A stretch of 64,000 bases of DNA from Acidovorax carolinensis. Lineage in GTDB: Bacteria > Pseudomonadota > Gammaproteobacteria > Burkholderiales > Burkholderiaceae_C. The stretch lies in the NCBI RefSeq assembly GCF_002157145.1, contig NZ_CP021361.1, positions 744,001 through 808,000 on the forward strand, given 5' to 3'. Positions 55,879-64,000 of the stretch are shown piece after piece (the first letter of the stretch is position 1; every line of letters starts with the position of its first letter). Made by a program: the position numbers and the translations under genes. Under the pieces are notes generated by a model. The model was not told the DNA's origin. It did not search any database and saw nothing but the letters and a program-made list of their open reading frames with translations.

Positions 55879-57291
55879 ATGACCGGCTTTGTGCTGCTGT
55901 CCGGCCTGGGGCACGCCATGGTGGTGGCCGCTGGCCTGCTGGTGTATGTGATGTTCACCCGCATCGACCATCAGCGGCGCCATCCGTCGGCGGCGCTGGC
56001 GTGGGTGCTGGGCATCGTGGCCTTTCCCTATGTCGCGCTGCCCTTGTTTTTGCTGGTGGGCTCGCGCAAGTTTGCCCGGCCATTGCGCCGGTCGCACCGG
56101 CCCGGCGAAGCCCCGGCTTCTCGCAACGCCGCGGTGGGCGAGGGCCCCCCGTGGGCCACGCGCTTGCTGGCGGGCATGGACCTGCCGCCCGCCGTGCGCA
56201 ATGTCCGTGTCCACTTCCACGAAGACGGCCCCGAGGCCCTGCTGGCCCTGCTGGCACTCATCGATTCTGCCCAGCACAGCCTGGATGTATGCACCTTTGT
56301 GTTTGGCCACGACGCGGTGGGAGAGCGCGTGGCCCAGGCCCTGGCGCAGTGCGCCCAGCGCGGCGTGGCCACGCGGCTGCTGCTCGATGCCGTGGGCAGC
56401 TGGCGCACCCCGGCTGCCGTGTTGCGCCACTTGAGGCGCCAGGGCGTGCAGGTGCGCCGCTTCATGCCGATGCTGCACAACCCCATGCGCGGGCGCACCA
56501 ACCTGCGCAACCACCGCAAGGTGGCCGTGGCCGACGGCGCGCGCCTGTGGAGCGGCGGCCGCAACCTGGCCAGCGAATACTTCATGGACCGCCCCGGCAT
56601 GCCCGCGTGGCTGGACCTGAGTTTTGACGTCGAAGGCCCGCTGGCCGCGCTGGCCCAGGCGCAGTTCCGGGCCGACTGGCGCGCCGCCACGGGCCGCGTG
56701 CGCTTTACCCGCCACCTGCCGCCACCGCGCCATGCGCTGGTTGGCTCGCCCGGCGGTGCGCTCGCCCAGTGGGTGCCCAGCGGGCCCGACCAGCCCGACG
56801 ACACGGTCTATGCACTGCTGCTCACGGCGGCCTTTCACGCGCAGCGCCGCATCGTGGCCATCACACCGTATTTCGTGCCCGACGAGGCCCTGCTCGACGC
56901 CTGGTGCATTGCCTGCCGGCGCGGGGTGCAGGTCCACCTCATCGTGCCTGCCCGTTCCAACCACCGCCTGGCCGACTGGGCCCGCGAACGCGCCCTGCGC
57001 CAGCTGGCCGCCGCAGGTGCCCAGGTATGGCTGGCGCCCGGCATGGTGCATGCCAAGGCGGTGGTCATCGACGACAGCATGGCGCTGACCGGCTCGCTGA
57101 ACCTGGATGCGCGCAGCCTGTTCCTCAACTACGAAAGCATGACGGCCTTCTATGAGCGCGAGCAGGTGCAATGGCTGTCCGGCTGGTGCGCCCGCCAGAT
57201 CGCCGCCGCCCAGCCCCACCATGCGCGCCAGCCGTCGTGGCTGCGCGACATTGCCGAGGGCGTGGTCCGGGCGGTGGGATTTCAGCTGTAG
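55879..57291 (+). CDS. cls: cardiolipin synthase (PLD superfamily)
   Basis: Phospholipase D-type enzyme, 470 residues. Two N-terminal membrane helices (about 5-25 and 38-60) anchor it. The first HKD motif is NHRKVAVADGARLWSGGRN, the second VHAKAVVIDDSMALTGSLN. Both are complete. The tail reads LFLNYESMTAFYEREQVQWLSGWCARQ, typical of bacterial Cls. The start at 55879 (MTGFVLLSGL) has AAGGTG upstream. A longer start at 55807 adds residues without a helix. Confidence 0.92.
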   Translation: MTGFVLLSGLGHAMVVAAGLLVYVMFTRIDHQRRHPSAALAWVLGIVAFPYVALPLFLLVGSRKFARPLRRSHRPGEAPASRNAAVGEGPPWATRLLAGMDLPPAVRNVRVHFHEDGPEALLALLALIDSAQHSLDVCTFVFGHDAVGERVAQALAQCAQRGVATRLLLDAVGSWRTPAAVLRHLRRQGVQVRRFMPMLHNPMRGRTNLRNHRKVAVADGARLWSGGRNLASEYFMDRPGMPAWLDLSFDVEGPLAALAQAQFRADWRAATGRVRFTRHLPPPRHALVGSPGGALAQWVPSGPDQPDDTVYALLLTAAFHAQRRIVAITPYFVPDEALLDAWCIACRRGVQVHLIVPARSNHRLADWARERALRQLAAAGAQVWLAPGMVHAKAVVIDDSMALTGSLNLDARSLFLNYESMTAFYEREQVQWLSGWCARQIAAAQPHHARQPSWLRDIAEGVVRAVGFQL

Positions 57292-57292
57292 A

Positions 57293-57340
57293 AACTCCTG
57301 AAAACAGAGCAGCTCGCGCTTGATGGACGAGCAATTGGTG
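57293..57340 (+). repeat. degraded AGCGCTT-type repeat
   Basis: Reads actcctgaaaacagagcagctcGCGCTTgatggacGAGCaattggtggc. The ACTCCTG start and the GCGCTTGATGGA core resemble copies 3 and 5, but the second arm has decayed. It lies between cls (plus) and the patatin gene (minus), which converge. Confidence 0.5.
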
Positions 57341-57369
57341 GCGAAATGCCGTGTATTTCCTACGCTCGC

Positions 57370-58230
57370 TCAATGCCCGTGCGCCAGCAGCGCTGGCGCC
57401 AGTTGCGAGCGCTGCAGCCCGCCGCTATCCAGCCAGCGCCGGGTCTGCTCGGTAGCGCGCTCGATCAACGTAGCGGCCTGGGAAAAGTCATAGGGTGAGG
57501 CCGACAGCGGGCACAGCGGCGGCACGACGACGATCTGCGCCTGCGTGCGGTAATGCTTGAACTCGTCGGCCAGCTGGTGCGCGATGAGCAAGGTGACAGC
57601 ATGCAAGGCATTGGCGATGGCGCTGTGCGGCGGCGTTTGGAGCGCGCAGGCAAAGCCTGTGGGCAGCACGATCACGCGCCGCGCGCCCAGACGGACGGCC
57701 ACGCTGATCGGCGTATTGCTGGCAATCGCGCCGTCAATCAGGAACTGCCCGTCGATGCGCACCGGAGGGAACACGGCGGGGATCGCGCAGCTGGCCAGCA
57801 CGGCCGCCACGGCCGGGCCGCGCGAAAGTGCCACCGTCCCGCCGCCGAGCTGGTCGGTGGCAACCACATGCACCGGCAGGCGCGCCTGCTCCAGCATCCG
57901 ATAGGGCAGGCATTGTTCGAGCAGGCCGCTCAGCCCGGACGGATCAACGGCAAACCCGCCGCCGTTGGTGCGCGCCAGCAGATTGCGCCATGCGATCGGA
58001 AACACCATGCTGCGGCGCAGCCCGCACCAGATAGCCGCCAGCTGCTGCAGCCCATCCGCATCAGGCGCGCCGGCAAAGTAGGCGCCATTGATTGCGCCCA
58101 CCGACGAGCCCACCACCAGATCGGGCCGCAGCCCATGCGCGACGAGCGCGTGCAGCATGCCCACCTGGATCGCGCCGAAGCTGCCACCGCCGGCAAGCAC
58201 CCAGGCGGTCGTGGGGGATAAATCAGCCAT
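57370..58230 (-). CDS. patatin-like phospholipase
   Basis: Serine lipase of 286 residues with a Ser-Asp dyad. The oxyanion loop is AWVLAGGGSFGAIQVG, the nucleophile serine is in VVGSSVGAINGAY (GxSxG), and the Asp is in LIDGAIASNTPI (DGA). No signal peptide is present. The start at 58230 (MADLSPTTAW) has a clear ribosome site GGAGG. A longer start (58401) would overlap the divergent CDGSH gene and has no domain. Confidence 0.93.
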   Translation of the reverse strand: MADLSPTTAWVLAGGGSFGAIQVGMLHALVAHGLRPDLVVGSSVGAINGAYFAGAPDADGLQQLAAIWCGLRRSMVFPIAWRNLLARTNGGGFAVDPSGLSGLLEQCLPYRMLEQARLPVHVVATDQLGGGTVALSRGPAVAAVLASCAIPAVFPPVRIDGQFLIDGAIASNTPISVAVRLGARRVIVLPTGFACALQTPPHSAIANALHAVTLLIAHQLADEFKHYRTQAQIVVVPPLCPLSASPYDFSQAATLIERATEQTRRWLDSGGLQRSQLAPALLAHGH

Positions 58231-58363
58231 GGAAACCTCCAGGACGGCGACGGCCCGGCCCGCAACAGGGGCGCGGCTTGTCCCGGCGCCACGAATGGCT
58301 ACAGTAGCAGCACGGCGCTGGTCCGTCATCCTGTGCCGGAGCACATGCCAAAGGAGGCCACCG

Positions 58364-59062
58364 ATGGATTCCGAACACACCCCGGGTGCGCAGGTGCGCA
58401 TCAGCAGAAATGGGCCCTACCTCGTTGCGGGCCAGCTGCCGTTGCGCAAGCAGACCATAGGCACCAATAGCGAAGGCGAGTCGGTCGAATGGGTCGCGGG
58501 GGCGTCCTACCCCGACCAGGCGCAGTACGCGCTGTGCCGCTGCGGCCACAGCAGGCACAAGCCGTTTTGCGACGGAACGCATGCCCAAGTGGGTTTCGAC
58601 GGCACCGAAACGGCCAGTCGCCGCCCCTATCTGGAACAGGCCCAGCGCATACCCGGCCCGGCCATGTCGCTGACCGATGTCGAGGCCCTGTGTGCATCGG
58701 CCCGTTTTTGCGATCCCCATGGCAAGGTATGGCAGCAGGTGCGCGAATCGCAAGCGCCCGCAGCGCGCGCGCATTTCGTGCGCCAGTGCGGTGATTGCCC
58801 CTCGGGGCGGCTCGTGGCCTGGGACAACGCGACCGGCCAGCCGGTGGAGCCGCAGTACGCGCCTTCGGTCGTGTTGATCCAAGACCCGGCCATGGCCTGT
58901 TCGGGGCCGATAGGGCTGCGTGGCGGGGTGCAACTGGTCGGTGCCGACGGCTTTGCATACGAGGTGCGCAACCGCATGGCGCTGTGCAGCTGCGGTGCGT
59001 CGAAGAACAAACCGTTTTGCGACGGCAGCCATATCAGCACAGGCTTCAGCGACGAGCGCTGA
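58364..59062 (+). CDS. double CDGSH iron-sulfur domain protein with a central cysteine-rich segment
   Basis: A 232-residue protein. The first CDGSH domain has Cys58, Cys60, Cys69 and His73 (CRCGHSRHKPFCDGTH). The second has Cys208, Cys210, Cys219 and His223 (CSCGASKNKPFCDGSH). Both have the CxC-x8-C-x3-H pattern that binds a 2Fe-2S cluster. Between them a middle segment has LCASARFCDPHGKVW and RQCGDCPSGRLVAW, another possible metal site. I recognise the pattern in proteobacterial CDGSH proteins, function unknown. Start 58364 has AAGGAGG upstream. The patatin gene is divergent. Confidence 0.93.
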   Translation: MDSEHTPGAQVRISRNGPYLVAGQLPLRKQTIGTNSEGESVEWVAGASYPDQAQYALCRCGHSRHKPFCDGTHAQVGFDGTETASRRPYLEQAQRIPGPAMSLTDVEALCASARFCDPHGKVWQQVRESQAPAARAHFVRQCGDCPSGRLVAWDNATGQPVEPQYAPSVVLIQDPAMACSGPIGLRGGVQLVGADGFAYEVRNRMALCSCGASKNKPFCDGSHISTGFSDER

Positions 59063-59110
59063 CGATGCGGCCCGCAGGCAGGGGCGCGGTCGCGGCAGGC
59101 CCGGGCATAC

Positions 59111-59146
59111 AAAAAAATGCCCGCGAGGCCAAAAAGCGTGCGGGTT
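59111..59146 (-). terminator. hairpin terminator after tRNA-Arg (minus strand)
   Basis: On the minus strand CCCGC and GCGGG form a stem over a larger loop, followed by CATTTTTTT. It lies 35 bases beyond the tRNA 3' end. It may also slow transcripts of the CDGSH gene from the other side, but there the T run is weak. Confidence 0.55.
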
Positions 59147-59180
59147 TCAAGGTGTTGTGATGCGGGGTGATGCGATCACT

Positions 59181-59255
59181 TGGTCCCCTCGACAGGAATC
59201 GAACCTGTATCTAGCGCTTAGGAGGCACTCGTTCTATCCATTGAACTACGAGGAG
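59181..59255 (-). tRNA. tRNA-Arg (CCU)
   Basis: On the minus strand from 59255 the acceptor stem CTCCTCG pairs with CGAGGGG, the D stem is GTTC/GAAC, and the anticodon arm is AGTGC-CTCCTAA-GCGCT with anticodon CCT. The T arm is ACAGG-TTCGATT-CCTGT, and ACCA is encoded at the 3' end. It reads AGG codons, as argW does in Escherichia coli. Confidence 0.92.
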
Positions 59256-59284
59256 CAAGCAGGCGCGGATTGTACGCGCTCCGG

Positions 59285-59350
59285 TGCTTCTGTATTGATA
59301 GCTGTTAGCGCTCTCCGCAAGGGCGCCAAGGCCGTATTTGGCTTGTAAAA
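59285..59350 (+). repeat. AGCGCTT palindromic intergenic repeat, copy 7
   Basis: Reads gatagctgttAGCGCTctccgcaagggCGCcaaggccg, followed by TATTTGGCTTGTAAAA. The second arm has diverged (GGGCGCC). It lies between tRNA-Arg and the tamB stop codon. Confidence 0.75.
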
Positions 59351-59361
59351 CGGCGCCCGGA

Positions 59362-62300
59362 TCAGTCGTAGCGCACGGTGTAGATGATGTCCACGGCGCT
59401 CTTCTCGCCCGTCTGGCCGCGCAGCGTGAGGCGACGCGACAGGTCGTAGAAGATGTAGAGCGTGCCCAGCGTGCCCGACAGGCTGCGTTCGTAGGTCACA
59501 TACATGTCCTTGGACAGGCGTTTGCCGAAGGTGAGCGCGGCGCTGGTGGCGTCTTCGCCGGCGCCGGGGCCCTTGAAACCGATTTCGTCGAGTCCCAGGC
59601 GGCTGGCCACCTGGGCGGTGGGGCTGGCGCCGCCGCGGCCCAGCAGGGTCAGGGCGGCCTGCTGCAACACGGCGGCTTCGGCGCCGCCGTTGGCCGCATC
59701 GCGGCCCAGCACCACCCAGGAGAGCTTTTCGGCGTCGGGCAGTTCGGGGTCGGAATACAGCCGCACGCGGGGCGCCAGGGCCGAGCCGGTGACCTGCACG
59801 CCTGCGCGCACGCTGATGTTGGGGCGCAGCGCCAGAATGTCGAGCGCGGGGTTGTTGTAGGGGCCGTTGAAGCGGATCAGGCCCGTCTCCACGTCCAGCA
59901 CCTGGCCCCAGGCGCGGTAGCGGCCTGCGTCGGTGCGCACTTCGCCCGTCACGCGCGGCGGTGCGCCGGGCACGGTGCTGCTGCGGATGTCCAGCTCGCC
60001 CATGAGGCGGGTGGTGATTCCCTGGCCCTGCAGCGCAAAGTCGCGTCCTAGGTTGAGGGTGATGGCCACGGCGGGCGGCAGTGCAGTTTCAGCCTGCGCC
60101 GCTTTCTGGTTGGCGCGGGCGGCCACCTGGGCCTTGGCCTGGTCGGCGCGGTCTTTGGCGGCTGAGCGCACCACCACGTCCGAGCCCAGGCTGGGCGCCG
60201 ATTCGTCGGGCAGGATGATGGTGGCCCGGTCGGTGGTGAGCTTGCCGCGCAGGCTGAACTGTCCTTGCTGCAATTGCGCCTGCACCCGGCCCGACACGCT
60301 GACCTGCCGGTCGGCGCGCACCAGCACCTGCAGCGCGCGGGCCTCGGCGGCGATGTCCATGGTGATGCCCGACAGGCCCGCCCCGGGCTCGCCCCAGCCC
60401 AGGCGGCCCGAGCCGGTGAGGGTGCCGCCGTATTGTGGCGCGGGCGTGCGGTTGCCGCTGAAGCCCGCAATGCGTGCGTTGCTGCCGCGCCCGCCTTGGA
60501 GGCGGAACTCGGTGATGTCTAGCTGGTTGCCCCGCAGCGTGGCGCGCAGCTGGCCGTTTTGCAGGTCCACCCCATCGACGATGGAGCGCACGGCCAGGCC
60601 ATCGGCACCCAGCGTGCCGGCCCAGCGGGGGGCGCTGCGGGTGCCTGACAGGGTGGCGTTGGCGTCGAGCGTGCCGCGCACGCGCCAGCCGGGCGGGGCC
60701 AGGGCCGACCATACGCCCACGTCGGGAAGGCGCGCGCGCACGCTGGCGGCCAGCGGTGCATCGGGCGCCCAGGCGATACCCGCCAGCGTGTTGCCTGGGG
60801 TGATGCGGGTGCTGGCGCTGGCATCGATTTCGCCGGCCCGATCGCTGGCCCAGAGCAGGCGTGCGCGCAGGGCTTCGCCTTCTGCCTCCAGCGTCAGCTC
60901 GGCCTGGCGCACGCCGGCGCGGGTGCCGGGCTCGGGGGCGGTGATGGCCGTGGGGCTGCCCGTGCCGGTGCCCTGGCCAGAGCTTTGCAGCACCGTGACA
61001 GGGGCGGCTTCGCCGGTGAGGATGCGCAGGTCGCCGCCGGTGCGCCGCAGGCTGGCCTGGGCGCGCAGGGTGGCGCCGGCGTCCACGTTCCACTGGCCTT
61101 CCAGCAGCATGTCGCCGGCGAGGCCCAGGCGGGCCAGCAGCGGCTGCACGGGTTGGCCGGCCACCGCGGGCGCGCCCTCCAGCCCCGGCGCATCCAGCCA
61201 GGCAAAGGGCAGGCCCTGCAGGCGGCCCTGGCTTTGCAGGCGTGATGCCGTGCCGGGCCCGGACTGGTAGCGCACAGGTTGCCATTGCAGCGCCACGGTG
61301 CCTGGCAGCGGGCCGGTAACGCGGGCCTGACCGGCCGCAGCCTTCACCACCACCATGCCCGATGTGCCGGGCGGGGCGGTGGGCGGGCCCGCTTGCGCCG
61401 TCAGGGCCAGGGGCTCGGCGAGCTCCAGGGTCCAGGGGCCGGCGGGGCGGGCGGTGTCTTGCGCCTGCACACGCAAGGCGTTCACCTGCGCCTTCCACAG
61501 CGCGGCCGATGCCAGCCCGCCCGAAACACGGGTGTGCAGCGTGGCCCGCAGCTGGCCCGAGCGCAGTTGGCCGTCCAGTGCCAGGCTGGCCTGCCGCAGC
61601 GAACCCGACAGTTCTGCCCGCAGCGATTGCAACTGCACAGCGGTCGCCGTCGCTGCGTTGCCCGGTGGAAGAGTCAGGTCGAGTTGCGGCGCGGTCAGCG
61701 TGGCCAGCAGCGTGAACGGGGCTTTTTCCGCAGGCGGCGCCGTGCCTGCGCGGGCGGCCTGCAGTTGTTCAGCCAGGCTTTGCCAGCCGCCTGTCCATCG
61801 GCTGGTCAGTTGCGCCTGGCCCTTGAGCGTGGCGCCTTGCAGGGCCGTGGCCAGGCCCGGCAGGCTGGTCAGCCAGCGCTGGGTGCGGTCGGCGTCGGTC
61901 CACTGCACCTGCAGCTCTCCGGCGCCGGAGCGGGGCGCCAGCGCCCCTTGGCCTGGGCGCTGGCGCCGGGCACGATGAGCTGCAGTTGGCCTTGCACCGC
62001 GATGTCGCCCAGCGTTACCCGCAGCGCGGTGGCCTCCAGCCGCGCCTGCATGGCATCGACCAGCAGGCGGTCTAGCTGCACGGTGCCGCCACCATCGCGC
62101 GCCTGCCATTGCCCTTGGGCGTGCAGGGCATGGATGCGCAGCGCAGGGGCGGGCTGCGTGCGGGCCTGGTCCGCGCCGACGGGTGGGGTTTTGGCCTGGG
62201 CGCCGGGCGACCGCGAGGCAGTGCCGGCCTGAATGTCGGCCGTGAACGCCACGCTGCCGCCACCCTCGGTCTGCGCCACCACGCTGCCAGACAGGGGCGC

Positions 62301-63674
62301 CGCCGCCAGTGCCGAGTGCAGGGCATCCGGAGGCAGATTGCGCAATTGGGCCTGTCCGTCGATGGCGCCCGTGGCGGGCGTGTAGTGGCCTTGCACCGTG
62401 GCCGTGCCCTGGCCCACGCTGGCCGTGGCGGCGGGAATGCTCCAGCGCGTGCCATCCCAGGTGGCGCTGGCGGCCAGGGCGGTGAGTGGCAGGCGCGATT
62501 GGTCCCACGGGCCGGCCAGCGCATTCTGGATTTGCGCCTGCACGGCCCAGCCCGAAGCGGCCGGCGCCACCGTAGGGCCCGCTTGCAGCGTGCCGTGCAG
62601 CAGCGTGGCGGGGGCCTCGGGCCACAGCGTGGCCAGGTTGACGGCGCGCAGCGTGGCGCGGGCCTGCTGTATTGGCTGGGGTGCCCAGGGGGCCAGCGTG
62701 GCCTGCAAGTCGGCCTGCATGGTTTCGGGCGCGGAAACCGGGGTGGATGGGGCGCGCTGCCCGGCAGGCGCGGGCTTGGTGCCCGGTGCAGCGCGTGGTC
62801 TGGACGCCGGGGGCGTGGCGGCTTCGGCAGCCTGTGGGTCCGGTGCGTCCGGCGCAAGAGGGCGCAGGCGGGCATCCAGCTGCAATTGCGCCACCGCCGT
62901 GGACAGCGTGCCCTTGAGCGTGGCGTGTGCCTGCACCCGCACGCTGGCACTGCTGCCAGGCACGGCCTGGTGCACGCTGCCGTCCACCGTGGCTTCGAGC
63001 GCCATGGGGGCCTGGGCGTCCAGGGTGGCGCGGGCGGTGTACCGGCCCTGGGCCAGTGCCACATTGCCAATCGCCAGATGGTGCTGGCGCCCGTCAAAGC
63101 GGTAATCGCCCACCAGCCCGAGTGCTTCAACGGCTGGTGTGCCGGCCCATTGCAGGCGGTCGATGCGAAAGGGCAGGCCGATCTGCAGCGGCAGCACCAG
63201 TGTGTCGAGCGGGGTCAAAGGTTCGGTGCTGGGCGGGCCCAGCGGGGTGATCGTGACGGTGGCGGCATGCACCTCGCCCAGCTCCAGGCGCCGCTGCAGC
63301 AAGGGCGCAAGCTGCCAGCCCACGCGGGCATCGCTGATTTCGACGCGCAGGGTGGGGCTGCTCCAGCGCAGCCAGCCAATGCGGCCACCGCTGCGCAGCG
63401 ATCCGCTCACCTCGCGGCTGTCCAGCGTCTGGCCTGCGGGCAGGTATTGGGCGGCGCGTGCCAGCAGCGCGGCCAGAGAGTTGTCGCGGCCCGACCACCA
63501 CCAGGCCAGCGCGCCGGCCGCCAGCACCAGCGCGCACAGGCCCACCAGCAGCCAGCCGGTGAAGCGCAGCGCGCGGCGTCTCCGCAGGCCGCGCACGGGG
63601 GCAGCGGACGGCGTGGCGCCACCCGCCGAGAAATCTGCCGAGGGTGCGCGATGGGCGGGTGGCTGGCGGCGCAT
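59362..63674 (-). pseudogene. tamB: translocation and assembly module subunit TamB, frameshifted
   Basis: Inner-membrane-anchored protein spanning the periplasm, partner of TamA in outer membrane assembly or phospholipid transport. The N-terminal frame from the ATG at 63674 has an anchor helix (ALRFTGWLLVGLCALVLAAGALAWWWSG) and a long beta-rich region. It is cut at 61869. The C-terminal frame continues from GALAPRSGAGELQVQWTDADRTQRW to the end. It holds the DUF490/TamB domain, with GRDFALQGQGITTRLMGELDIRS, YNNPALDILALRPN, LPDAEKLSWVVLGRDAA and the final KSAVDIIYTVRYD. Adding one G to the GGGG run (plus-strand CCCC 61944-61947) gives one protein of about 1437 residues. Overlaps the tamA stop by one base. 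Confidence 0.88.
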
Positions 63675-64000
63675 CAGAAGCTGAACCCCAGGCGCAAATG
63701 CAGTCGCAATTGTTTCGCCTGCACGCCATAGGCCAGGTCGGCCTGCAGCGGGCCCACCGGGCTGCGCCAGCGCACGCCGGCACCCACGCCGACGCGAGGG
63801 TCCAGGTCGCCTACACGGTCAGCTACAGCGCCGGCATCGACAAACACGGCGCTCTCCCAGTCGGTCATGGCGCCGTTGTAAACGATGGGGCGCTGCCACT
63901 CCACACTGGCCAGGCCCAGGTAGCGTCCGCCGTAAAGCTGGTTGTTCTCGGTGCGCGCGCCGATGGCGCGGTAGCCATAGCCGCGCACGGTGGTGTCGCC
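63674..64000 (-). CDS. tamA: TamA outer membrane protein (Omp85 family), 3' end only
   Basis: The last ~108 residues of an Omp85-type barrel, open to the right edge. The visible part begins GDTTVRGYGYRAIGA (the conserved lid-lock region VRGY). It continues with GGRYLGLASVEWQRPI, AVFVDAGAVAD and GVGAGVRWRSPVGPLQADLAYGV, ending LRLHLRLGFSF with the terminal aromatic residue required for BAM recognition. The stop overlaps the tamB start by one base in TGATG, so the two are cotranscribed. Confidence 0.93.
   Translation of the reverse strand, partial: GDTTVRGYGYRAIGARTENNQLYGGRYLGLASVEWQRPIVYNGAMTDWESAVFVDAGAVADRVGDLDPRVGVGAGVRWRSPVGPLQADLAYGVQAKQLRLHLRLGFSF

Overview
The window is high-GC chromosomal DNA from a betaproteobacterium, most likely a member of the Comamonadaceae close to Acidovorax. 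This rests on protein character (NrdA with an N-terminal ATP cone, PP0621-family protein, dusB-fis-purH, pyrR-pyrB-pyrC', rubredoxin next to a Chp cluster) and on a palindromic intergenic repeat built around AGCGCTT...AAGCGCT that recurs at least eight times. I recognise that repeat as a hallmark of Acidovorax-type genomes, but I could not run a search. Almost everything is core genome. No prophage, CRISPR array, toxin-antitoxin pair or defence island is visible. The only mobile element is one IS30-family insertion.

Layout. 1-2.7 kb: nrdA (cut by the left edge) with a promoter flanked and overlapped by two NrdR boxes. 3-7.8 kb: ampD, pilR, pilS, a small PP0621-family protein and a YpjD-like membrane protein, all on the minus strand with short gaps or overlaps. 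7.9-19 kb: housekeeping genes (ffh, miaB, tRNA-Met, enoyl-CoA hydratase, an M61 peptidase, dsbC, a UbiH-type hydroxylase, a MOSC protein, ychF). 19.2-25.4 kb: a plus-strand ABC exporter (ATPase, FtsX/MacB-like permease, HlyD-like adaptor) followed by a phosphotransferase-kinase fusion. 26-29.8 kb: a VanX-like lipoprotein that seems to have lost its active site, then dusB-fis-purH. 30-33 kb: phoD and the IS30 copy. 33-35.2 kb: thiD-hemL. 35.3-46.6 kb: rubredoxin and the Chp chemosensory cluster for twitching motility (pilG, pilH, pilI, pilJ, a 2027-residue ChpA), then a PilU-type ATPase. 46.6-52.8 kb: photolyase, then yqgE-ruvX-pyrR-pyrB coupled by 4-base overlaps, a zinc-ligand-less PyrC' and an acyltransferase. 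52.9-59.1 kb: a divergent iron-type ABC importer with a possible Fur box, cardiolipin synthase, a patatin phospholipase and a double-CDGSH protein. 59.2-64 kb: tRNA-Arg, tamB and the 3' end of tamA.

How genes work together. Type IV pilus control appears twice: PilS/PilR with sigma-54, and the Chp array with a retraction ATPase. Nucleotide supply appears as nrdA, purH and pyrR-pyrB-pyrC'. Envelope biogenesis appears as tamAB, dsbC, ampD, cls and the acyltransferase.

Data quality. Four conserved genes (UbiH-type hydroxylase, photolyase, the iron-type ABC ATPase, tamB) are each broken by exactly one missing base in a G/C run, and adding one base restores a full-length protein in every case. Sequencing or assembly error is a simpler explanation than four pseudogenes. 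These are annotated as frameshifted genes over their full span.
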